Below, one piece after another: positions 7,696 to 13,573 of a stretch of 17,803 nt of DNA (position 1 is the stretch's first letter; each line of letters begins with the position of its first letter). This stretch comes from Sulfurimonas sp. (lineage in GTDB: Bacteria > Campylobacterota > Campylobacteria > Campylobacterales > Sulfurimonadaceae). The notes beneath the pieces are model-generated. The model was not told the DNA's origin and made no database searches. It saw only the letters and a program-made list of their open reading frames with translations. The translations under genes and the position numbers were made by a program. The stretch lies in NCBI GenBank assembly GCA_027063215.1, contig JAMOSE010000193.1, forward strand, positions 1 to 17,803, given 5' to 3'.

Positions 7696-7909
7696 ATTTA
7701 ATGAAAAGAGAAGTTATAAGATGCAAGGCAAAAGTTTGAAAGAACTACTGGTAGTTTTAAGAACTTTTAACGCAGTCAGCTTGTGACTTCTCCTTTCACC
7801 CGAAGGGCAATTTTTAAAAGGCTCATTTTCTGCGTTGAACTTTCCTTAACGATACTTGTATCGTCAACAAAAGTTCGCCTTGAAACTAAACCTTTTAAAA
7901 ATTGTTAAA

Positions 7910-7937
7910 TATGACATTTATTATGGTCTGGCACTTA
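7910..7937. repeat. Right terminal inverted repeat of element 1
   Basis: 28-bp partner of 7668-7695, ending in GGCACTTA. It lies about 57 bp upstream of the mltA -10 box, so the mltA promoter core is outside the element. Confidence 0.85.
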
Positions 7938-7991
7938 GTATAAATTTTTGTGGAATTATACCCATTTTGTAATTTAAAATAAATAGTAAAA

Positions 7992-8008
7992 TGATATAAT
8001 CCTGCTTA
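7992..8008 (+). promoter_or_regulatory. mltA extended -10 promoter giving a predicted leaderless mRNA
   Basis: TGATATAAT (7992-8000) is an extended -10 element (TGnTATAAT). It ends 7 nt before the mltA ATG at 8008, so the usual transcription start falls at or next to the start codon. The 7 nt between (CCTGCTT) hold no Shine-Dalgarno. The start codon is well supported because the signal peptide begins there. No good -35 is visible, as is common in Campylobacterota. Confidence 0.7.
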
Positions 8009-9264
8009 TGAAAATAACTCTGCTTATACTTGTACTCATCTTTTTTATTTCCTGTTCCAAAGAACCAGAAAAAGTTCCTTCTCAAATACCAGTAAAAAAT
8101 ACTGAGAAAGTTTCTTCTAAAGTTCAAAAAGAAGAGCAAAAAAAAGTTCCTCAAAGCATTCAAAAATTTCCTACATGTGTAAAAGTACTTGATTGTGATG
8201 CATGTATAAAAACAACTGTTCAAAAAAGTTCTTTTTCTGAATTACCTGATTTTTACAGTGAAAATTTTGATGATGTTTTAAAAGTTTTTAAAAAAAACTG
8301 TCAGACGCAAAAAGCGTATCAAATTTATCATAGCTTATGCAGGCAAGCAGAAACTGTACATAATGCAAAAGCATTTATAATAAATAATTTTGAAGCTTAT
8401 CATATAACCAATAAAAGAAGAAAATCAAAAAAGCATAGAGGTCTTTTAACAGCGTATTATGAAACACAAATTAATGCTTCATTAAAACAAACAGAGCGAT
8501 ATAAATATCCTATATATGCTACTCCAAAAGATTTGGTGGTTGTTGATCTCTCTTCCATTTATCCTGAACTTAAAAATTACAGATTACGAGGAAGAATTGA
8601 GAAGAATAAGTTAGTTCCCTATTACACAAGAGCAGAGATGAAGTTTACTGATTTAAATGCTCCGGTTTTATGTTATTGTGATTCAAAAATAGATAGGTTC
8701 TTTTTAGAGGTGCAGGGTTCTGGTATTGCCAAACTTGATGACAATTCGACAATGTATATAGGATATGATAATCAAAATGGTCATAAATATCGTGCTATTG
8801 GAAAGTATTTAGTCAAACAAAAAGAGTTAAAACTAGAGGATGTCTCTCTTCAAAGTATTATTGAGTGGCTTCATAATCATCCCAGTAGAATAGATGAGGT
8901 ACTTAATTACAATAGCTCTTTAGTCTTTTTTTCAAAAAGAGATCAAGGTGCAACAGGTGCTTTGGGTGTAGAACTTACTCCAATGCGTTCCATAGCAGTG
9001 GATAAAAGGTATATCTTGTTAGGAAGTATGTTATACTTAAGCGCAGATTTGCAAGAAGAGAAGAGCAGTAAAAAAGAGAAGACAAGTAAAAATAGAATGA
9101 ACAGAATTGTATTTGCACAAGATACAGGTGGTGCAATAAAAGGGAATATTCGAGCAGATCTTTTTGCAGGCAATGGTGAAAAAGCAGCTCTATTTGCAGG
9201 ACATTTAAAAGCACCATTACAATTATGGTTAATTTTACCAAAAAAGAGAGTAAAGAAGAGATGA
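8008..9264 (+). CDS. mltA: Membrane-bound lytic murein transglycosylase A (MltA), lipoprotein
   Basis: Cleaves the glycan strands of peptidoglycan, forming 1,6-anhydro-MurNAc ends. The N-terminus (MKITLLILVLIFFISC) is a lipoprotein signal peptide with lipobox FISC, so Cys16 should be lipidated and the enzyme membrane-anchored in the periplasm. A Lys/Gln-rich spacer follows. The MltA domain starts near GLLTAYYETQINASL and includes the LRGRIEKNKLVPYYTR segment, FFLEVQGSG and GATGALGVELTPMRSIAVD. The C-terminal 3D domain carries the catalytic Asp372 in QDTGGAIKG (equivalent to Asp308 of E. coli MltA by motif). At 418 aa it is somewhat longer than E. coli MltA, mainly because of the N-terminal spacer. 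It overlaps recR by 4 bp (ATGA at 9261-9264), so the two are translationally coupled. Confidence 0.95.
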   Translation: MKITLLILVLIFFISCSKEPEKVPSQIPVKNTEKVSSKVQKEEQKKVPQSIQKFPTCVKVLDCDACIKTTVQKSSFSELPDFYSENFDDVLKVFKKNCQTQKAYQIYHSLCRQAETVHNAKAFIINNFEAYHITNKRRKSKKHRGLLTAYYETQINASLKQTERYKYPIYATPKDLVVVDLSSIYPELKNYRLRGRIEKNKLVPYYTRAEMKFTDLNAPVLCYCDSKIDRFFLEVQGSGIAKLDDNSTMYIGYDNQNGHKYRAIGKYLVKQKELKLEDVSLQSIIEWLHNHPSRIDEVLNYNSSLVFFSKRDQGATGALGVELTPMRSIAVDKRYILLGSMLYLSADLQEEKSSKKEKTSKNRMNRIVFAQDTGGAIKGNIRADLFAGNGEKAALFAGHLKAPLQLWLILPKKRVKKR

Positions 9265-9830
9265 ATAGAAGCCTTGAAAAGTTTAATAGGCTTGTAGATG
9301 CTTTACAAGAGTTGCCTACTATTGGAAAAAAATCTGCAACACGACTTGCATATTTTATGATCATGAATGATACTTATGTTGGTATGAAAATTTCACATGC
9401 TATTGAAGATGCCATTGGAAGTTTAAAAAAGTGTCGTATTTGTGGTGGAATGAGTGAAGATGAACTCTGTTATATCTGTTCTGACGAGTCTCGAGATACA
9501 ACACTTTTATGTATTGTAGAAAATGCAAAAGATATTTTGTTGTTGGAAGAAAATGCTCTTTTTGACGGAAAATATTTTGTATTAGAATCATTAGAAGAAC
9601 GCTTTATTGCCCATTTGGAAGATATTGTAAAAAATGGTGTCCAAGAGATACTGTTTGCTTTAACCCCTTCTATTGCAAATGATGCCGTTATTTTATATAT
9701 TGAAGATAAATTAAGTAGTTATAGGGTGAATTTTTCAAAAATAGCCCAAGGGGTACCGACAGGAGTAAGTTTGGAAAATATTGATCTGCTTTCTTTAACA
9801 AGAGCATTAGAAGACAGGGTTAGTGTATGA
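9261..9830 (+). CDS. recR: Recombination protein RecR
   Basis: Gap-repair mediator that works with RecO (and RecF where present) to load RecA on SSB-coated DNA. Visible parts are the N-terminal helix-hairpin-helix with LPTIGKKSATRLA (18-30), a four-Cys zinc finger (C58, C61, C70, C73), and the Toprim domain beginning TTLLCIVENAKDILLLEE, then a C-terminal Walker-B-like segment. The protein is 189 aa, close to the usual 190-200. I prefer the ATG at 9261: it forms an ATGA overlap with the mltA stop, and the family N-terminus (SLEKFNRLVDAL) starts right after. An in-frame ATG at 9225 would add 12 residues inside the mltA coding region and looks less likely. Confidence 0.95.
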   Translation: MNRSLEKFNRLVDALQELPTIGKKSATRLAYFMIMNDTYVGMKISHAIEDAIGSLKKCRICGGMSEDELCYICSDESRDTTLLCIVENAKDILLLEENALFDGKYFVLESLEERFIAHLEDIVKNGVQEILFALTPSIANDAVILYIEDKLSSYRVNFSKIAQGVPTGVSLENIDLLSLTRALEDRVSV

Positions 9831-9840
9831 AAAAATCATT

Positions 9841-10003
9841 AGACTTCTTGCATAACCTCTTACAAAAAATATATTGCTTATAGCACATCACTTTTTCAAG
9901 ATAAAACTATCCCAATAGCTACGGCTATTACTCAATTTTTATCTTAAAAAATTAATGCACTCTAATCAACATCTTTAGATTTAAGAGGTTATGCAAGAAG
10001 TCT
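9841..10003. mobile_element. MITE-like element 2 (163 bp, perfect 22-bp terminal inverted repeats, ATT direct repeats)
   Basis: 9841-9862 and 9982-10003 are perfect inverted repeats (22 of 22), reading AGACTTCTTGCATAACC inward from the left edge. They are flanked by ATT on both sides (9838-9840 and 10004-10006), compatible with a 3-bp target duplication. Inside, 9892-9906 pairs with 9937-9951 (14 of 15), capped by AATAGC-TACG-GCTATT (9914-9929), which in RNA closes a stable C(UACG)G tetraloop. There is no ORF, so it would be a non-autonomous element. The terminal repeats share nothing with element 1. A 3-bp duplication is seen in several IS5-family groups, but I cannot assign a parent transposase. 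Confidence 0.75.
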
Positions 10004-10011
10004 ATTTTTTT
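9841..10011. terminator. Possible bidirectional terminator formed by element 2
   Basis: On the plus strand the long inverted repeat is followed directly by seven T (10005-10011), 11 bp past the recR stop. On the minus strand the same repeat is followed within 5 nt by six T, after aroE. Both recR and aroE end at this gap, so the element can terminate both. The large loop makes it unlike a textbook terminator; the inference rests on stem plus T-run only. Confidence 0.45.
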
Positions 10012-10035
10012 ATAGCATCAAAAAGTAAGATAATT

Positions 10036-10827
10036 TTAAAGTTCAAAACTCTTTTGCATAGCTTTTTGAATATCTTCTTTTTGCAGTTGTTGGTGTGTAA
10101 AGAGTTCATTTGCCAAAACACCCTGTCCAAGTAACATATCGGCACCATCTTTATAGCGCAAACCTTTGGCTTGTGCAAGCTTTAAAAAGGGTGTTACTTT
10201 CCCGTAGATAGCATCAGCTGCATAGTTGACACTGTGTAAAATATCTTCTAAAATATTTTGTGGAGCAGGGAGCTCTTCATCTTTCAGTCCTGCACTTGTA
10301 GTGTTGACGACCAAATCATATCGTGCACTTGTGAAATTTTCCCATGTAAATGTTTGACATCCCAAGTTTTGAAAAAACAGAAGTCTTTTTTGGCTTCTGT
10401 TAAGAACAGATACTTGCACTTTTTCTTCTAAAAATTTTGCTCCTAGTGCCTTGGCTGTTCCGCCTGCACCAAGAATAAGGACTTTTTTTATATCTTTAAA
10501 TTCACTGATAGCATAGATAAATCCATCTGCATCGGTATTGTACCCTATGAGTTTTTCATTCTCTTTTATGATGGTATTGACTACACCGACTTTATTTGCA
10601 AAACCGCGTATTTCATCACATGCTTTGTAAGCAGCTTCTTTGTGCGGAACTGTAATATTTGCACCACTGAGTCCAAGATCAAAAAAAGTCTGACGTAGTT
10701 TTGAGCCATCTTTGAGGTGGACTCTTGTATAGCAAGCAGGGTAGTTAAGATGTTTAAAGACACTGTTGTGCATAAGTGGTGAACGTGAGTGTGAGACTGG
10801 ATCTCCAAAGATAGCAAAGAGCTTCAT
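10036..10827 (-). CDS. aroE: Shikimate dehydrogenase (NADP+)
   Basis: Reduces 3-dehydroshikimate to shikimate in the aromatic amino acid pathway. The substrate-binding motif SHSRSPLMHN (12-21), catalytic Lys63 in NITVPHKEAAY and catalytic Asp98 in NTDADG are all present. The NADP-binding loop GAGGTAKA follows, and the C-terminal GADMLLGQGVLANELF contains the conserved Gln. Length (263 aa) is normal. Its ATG overlaps the trpE stop by 4 bp (ATGA), so it is translationally coupled and the last gene of the glyA operon. The C. jejuni counterpart (Cj0405) lies in the same cluster without trpE. Confidence 0.97.
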   Translation of the reverse strand: MKLFAIFGDPVSHSRSPLMHNSVFKHLNYPACYTRVHLKDGSKLRQTFFDLGLSGANITVPHKEAAYKACDEIRGFANKVGVVNTIIKENEKLIGYNTDADGFIYAISEFKDIKKVLILGAGGTAKALGAKFLEEKVQVSVLNRSQKRLLFFQNLGCQTFTWENFTSARYDLVVNTTSAGLKDEELPAPQNILEDILHSVNYAADAIYGKVTPFLKLAQAKGLRYKDGADMLLGQGVLANELFTHQQLQKEDIQKAMQKSFEL

Positions 10828-12239
10828 GATTCTTCTTTATCGAGATCTTCAAGTGAATGAATGAGTGCCCCGAGTTTGTTTTTGACTTCCAGATACTCAA
10901 GCTCTTTTACACTGTCTGCTACTACACCAGCTCCTGCTTGAAGAACAACTTTGTCTTTGGTAACTAGTGCAGTACGAATGGTAATAGCACTGTCCATATT
11001 GCCATCAAATCCAAAATAACCGATACTTCCTGAATAAAAGCCACGTTTGAGCCCCTCATACTCAGCAATAAGTTCCATTGCACGTATTTTTGGAGCACCA
11101 GTCATTGTTCCTGCAGTAAAAGTTGCCATAAAAAGATCAAACATATCTTTATCATCTCTGAGTTTGGCAGTAACATCTGAGACAATATGCATAACATGAG
11201 AAAATCTCTCTATATGCATCATATCTTCAACTTTAACTGTTCCTGTTTTTGCAACACGACCAACATCATTACGACCTAGATCAATAAGCATCAGATGCTC
11301 TGCAAGTTCTTTTGGATCATTAAGAAGCTCAATCTCCAATTCTTTGTCCCGTTCTTTTGTTTTACCACGTTTACGGGTTCCAGCGATTGGACGAAGGAGT
11401 ATTTCGCCATCTGTGAGTCGCACCATAACCTCAGGAGATGAACCGACAATGCTAAAATCTTCATACTCTAATAAAAACATATATGGAGACGGATTTTTGG
11501 CACGGAGTATTCTATAAAAAGAGAATGGATCCACTTGAATATTTCTTGTAAAACGATTTGTCATAAGGATCTGAAAAACATCACCGCTTTTGATCATCTC
11601 TTTTGATTTGTCTATCATCTCAAAGAACTTCTCTTTCGAGTGTGCATACGTTCCTTTATCATTTCCTATATTGTAAACTCTATGTTTATAGGTATATGTG
11701 CCTTTGAGATCATCCTCAATTTTTTCAAATTTATCAGCATACTCTTTTAGGGTAGAGATAAGCGTGATTTTATGATTTTTATGAGAGTAAACAAGAATGA
11801 GTTTAGGCAAAATCAGGTCAAGATCGGGAGTATAGAGTTCATCTGTTAAGTGATCCATACTTGAACCGAGTTTTGGCTCAAAAACTTTGACCATATCATA
11901 GCCTATAAATCCTATAAATCCATCAACATAGCCGACACCAAGTTCTTTTGTTGCTTCTTTATATATTGCAGTATCTATTTTTTTATAGTACTCTTTTAAA
12001 AAGCTAAATGGATTTTCATTTTTTATATGTTTTTTACCATCTTTATCTGTATAGATGGTTTTTTCATCTATATACTGTAATCTCTCACGTGCTCCGATAC
12101 AGATAAAAGAGTAGTTTCCTTCACTGCCACCGGCACTTTCAAAAAGATAGGATATCTCTTTGTTATATTTCTCTCTAATTTTTGAATAAACTGCAATTGG
12201 AGCTAATTGGTCAAGTGTAAATTGTTTTGAATAAATCAA
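10824..12239 (-). CDS. trpE: Anthranilate synthase component I
   Basis: Converts chorismate to anthranilate, using ammonia supplied by the glutamine amidotransferase TrpG. The C-terminal chorismate-binding domain has the expected signatures: PIAGTRKRGKT, LLNDPKELAEHLMLIDLGRNDVGRV, and GTMTGAPKIRAMELI. The N-terminal domain has LFESA, corresponding to the LLES feedback site for tryptophan, which favours TrpE over PabB. Length (471 aa) is typical. The start is TTG: AAGG lies 6 nt upstream and no other start is near. There is no trpG, trpD or leader peptide here, so tryptophan genes are scattered. It lies between the SPOR gene (21 bp gap) and aroE (4 bp overlap), putting chorismate production and use in one transcript. 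Confidence 0.95.
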   Translation of the reverse strand: MIYSKQFTLDQLAPIAVYSKIREKYNKEISYLFESAGGSEGNYSFICIGARERLQYIDEKTIYTDKDGKKHIKNENPFSFLKEYYKKIDTAIYKEATKELGVGYVDGFIGFIGYDMVKVFEPKLGSSMDHLTDELYTPDLDLILPKLILVYSHKNHKITLISTLKEYADKFEKIEDDLKGTYTYKHRVYNIGNDKGTYAHSKEKFFEMIDKSKEMIKSGDVFQILMTNRFTRNIQVDPFSFYRILRAKNPSPYMFLLEYEDFSIVGSSPEVMVRLTDGEILLRPIAGTRKRGKTKERDKELEIELLNDPKELAEHLMLIDLGRNDVGRVAKTGTVKVEDMMHIERFSHVMHIVSDVTAKLRDDKDMFDLFMATFTAGTMTGAPKIRAMELIAEYEGLKRGFYSGSIGYFGFDGNMDSAITIRTALVTKDKVVLQAGAGVVADSVKELEYLEVKNKLGALIHSLEDLDKEES

Positions 12240-12260
12240 AGTTTGCCTTGCATATAATTT

Positions 12261-12929
12261 TTATAGTTTTACTAAAAAAGCACCTGGTTCTACTTTTGTG
12301 CGAAGTACTTTTTTTGCATTGTTTGCTTCTTCTCTTGTCTTAAATGGACCAACAAGTACTTTGTTAAGCGTGCCTACTTTATGATATGTATAGGGAAATC
12401 CAAGGCTTTTTATTTTTTGTAAAAACTTTTTATTTGGTTCATATTTTGAAAAAGAACCAACCTGAATATAATATTTTATTGATGAAGTAGCAGTATGTGA
12501 AGCTTTTTTCTTTGGTGTAGATGTCGGTGAAACTTTTGTGACAGTTTTTTTCTTCACAACAGGAACTTTTTTAACAGGAGTTTTTTTAACAGGAGCTGAT
12601 TTTGGAGTTTCTATTTGACTCTCTTGTTTTAGTTTCTGTGCAATTTTATCAAGTTCTGCATCTGTTGTACTTTCATCTTCTATAACTTCAACTTCTTCAA
12701 AAAGAGGATCTTCTTGAACATTTTCTTGCGTTACTTCTTTTTGTGGTTTTGGAGGTAAAACAGCTTGAGGTAAGTTCTCTGTTGAATTTGAGTTCATGGA
12801 ATTCATCAGCATAACGACAATAATGAGAACTATTCCGAGTGTTGCGACAGCCAATACTATTTTTTTATTGGATCCTGAAGTACTGTTTTTGTTGAGTACA
12901 ATATCACTCAGTTCGTTTTTATCATCCAT
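12261..12929 (-). CDS. SPOR-domain inner-membrane protein
   Basis: A 222-residue bitopic protein: acidic cytoplasmic N-terminus (1-22), one transmembrane helix (about 24-43), a periplasmic linker first acidic (EEVEVIEDESTTDAELD) then Lys/Pro-rich (about 105-145), and a C-terminal SPOR domain (about 149-222: YYIQVGSFSKYEPNKKFLQKI ... VLVGPFKTREEANNAKKVL). SPOR domains bind peptidoglycan strands stripped of stem peptides, which concentrate at the division septum, so a septal role like FtsN or DedD is likely but inferred. The corresponding C. jejuni gene (Cj0404) has the same neighbours. The ATG has GAGGTG 6 nt upstream and a TATAAT promoter at 12967-12962, so it can be transcribed independently of glyA. 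Confidence 0.9.
   Translation of the reverse strand: MDDKNELSDIVLNKNSTSGSNKKIVLAVATLGIVLIIVVMLMNSMNSNSTENLPQAVLPPKPQKEVTQENVQEDPLFEEVEVIEDESTTDAELDKIAQKLKQESQIETPKSAPVKKTPVKKVPVVKKKTVTKVSPTSTPKKKASHTATSSIKYYIQVGSFSKYEPNKKFLQKIKSLGFPYTYHKVGTLNKVLVGPFKTREEANNAKKVLRTKVEPGAFLVKL
12558..12602. repeat. 15-bp in-frame tandem repeat in the SPOR-protein linker
   Basis: Three copies of a 15-bp unit (starting AACAGGA at 12558, 12573 and 12588) encode successive PVKK-type pentapeptides (PVKKT, PVKKV, PVVKK). The unit keeps the reading frame, so copy number could vary without breaking the gene. Runs of six to seven T in the unit make slippage plausible. Confidence 0.6.
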
Positions 12930-12940
12930 AATTTCACCTC

Positions 12941-12984
12941 AAATTGTTAAAATTTCTTGTTATTATAATACCAAAAATAGGATA
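12941..12984 (-). promoter_or_regulatory. Candidate promoter of the SPOR-trpE-aroE genes
   Basis: Minus-strand TATAAT (12967 down to 12962) with TTGTTT 16 bp upstream, followed by a leader of about 25 nt ending in the Shine-Dalgarno GAGGTG. It lies in the 86-bp gap after the 13016-13558 gene, large for this operon, so a second internal promoter is likely. Confidence 0.55.
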
Positions 12985-13015
12985 AACAAACAAGTCTAGC
13001 AGCGTTTTAAAAACA

Positions 13016-13558
13016 CTACATATGTTTTGACCAAGAAGCGCCCCGTTCTTTTGCATAAACTTCGTATGGAAGAACTAAAATATTATACTCATCAGGCATA
13101 TCACTGTTTGGAAACATTCTCCACTGTTTTGGTTGTTTTGCAGCAAGCTTCATGCTGAGCATTTTGCCTAGTTGAATAGCCTCTTGGAGCGTTGTATGAC
13201 CTTTATGAATATAGACATGCAAATGACCCTTTGTTTTACTTTCGTAAGCTGTAAAGTTAATAAAACCTTCTTCTCGTAAAAGAAGCTGTGCTCTGTGGTA
13301 AAATCTTTCCGGATCACGACCATTGTAATCAATAACAATATTTTCTACCTTATTCATCTTGTTTACAAGTGAATGAGCGACAGTTATTTCACCTTTAAGA
13401 TGTCTGTTGATCACAGATTGATTTAAAGGTTCATTTATTCTTTCAAATTTATTATAAAAAGTTCGCCCTTTAAATGTGATCTTGTTTACTACTGAATCAC
13501 GTTTGATCCAGTAGTGATCACTTACAATTTTAATGAGTTTTAAGTCCATTGCAGTCAT
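13016..13558 (-). CDS. Conserved Campylobacterota protein of unknown function (DUF1882-type), possible primase-like fold
   Basis: A 180-residue soluble, basic protein with no signal peptide or membrane segment. By position (between glyA and a SPOR gene) and length it matches C. jejuni Cj0403 and H. pylori HP0184; I recall a DUF1882 label for this family, but not with certainty. The C-terminal two thirds hold IVIDYNGRDPERFYHRAQLLL (74-94), a KTKGHLHVYI strand (108-117), then a helix and MFPNSDMPDEYNILVLPYEVY (148-168). That order resembles archaeo-eukaryotic primase cores (acidic motif, glycine-His strand, then an FP...N-hydrophobic-LP segment), but the usual DxD is only D77-Y-N. ATG at 13558 has AGGA 9 nt upstream; ATG at 13549 is an alternative. 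It begins 15 bp after glyA and is co-transcribed with it. Confidence 0.7.
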   Translation of the reverse strand: MTAMDLKLIKIVSDHYWIKRDSVVNKITFKGRTFYNKFERINEPLNQSVINRHLKGEITVAHSLVNKMNKVENIVIDYNGRDPERFYHRAQLLLREEGFINFTAYESKTKGHLHVYIHKGHTTLQEAIQLGKMLSMKLAAKQPKQWRMFPNSDMPDEYNILVLPYEVYAKERGASWSKHM

Positions 13559-13573
13559 AATAGTTTGTCCTAC

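Larger units (their letters stand above)
7668..7937. mobile_element. MITE-like element 1 (270 bp, 28-bp terminal inverted repeats, two-armed fold)
   Basis: The ends 7668-7695 and 7910-7937 are inverted repeats of each other with 27 of 28 positions matching; both begin TAAGTGCCAGA when read inward. The outermost TA on each side could be a duplicated target dinucleotide, as in IS630/Tc1-type insertions. The inside has no ORF but is strongly folded. Arm 1 pairs 7703-7720 with 7780-7797 (15 of 18), then AAAAGTT (7730-7736) with AACTTTT (7762-7768), capped by AACTAC-TG-GTAGTT (7743-7756). Arm 2 pairs 7808-7821 with 7891-7904 (14 of 14), then GAACTTT (7837-7843) with AAAGTTC (7870-7876), capped by ACGATAC-TT-GTATCGT (7849-7864). 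Between the arms sits CCC-GAA-GGG (7799-7807). No transposase is present, so it would be non-autonomous. A palindromic repeat moved by a REP-associated (Y1) transposase is the alternative. Confidence 0.75.

Noticed and set aside
7653..8007. CIRCE or HAIR heat-shock operator upstream of dnaJ
   Set aside because: I looked for the TTAGCACTC/GAGTGCTAA and CTTGAGT/ACTCAAG inverted repeats and found neither; the inverted repeats here belong to element 1.
7921..8223. Minus-strand open frame of 100 codons covering the right end of element 1 and the mltA start
   Set aside because: It runs antisense to the signal peptide and spacer of mltA and is Phe/Tyr-rich because it reads the complement of Lys-rich codons; no domain is visible.
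9225..9260. Earlier ATG for recR at 9225
   Set aside because: It would add 12 residues inside mltA, while the ATG at 9261 gives a classic ATGA overlap and a normal family N-terminus.
7668..10003. The two palindromic elements as copies of one repeat or as a CRISPR array
   Set aside because: Their terminal repeats and interiors share no recognisable sequence, and there is no regular repeat-spacer pattern or cas gene.
12240..12260. trp attenuator or leader peptide before trpE
   Set aside because: The gap to the SPOR gene is only 21 bp, with no Trp codons or hairpins.
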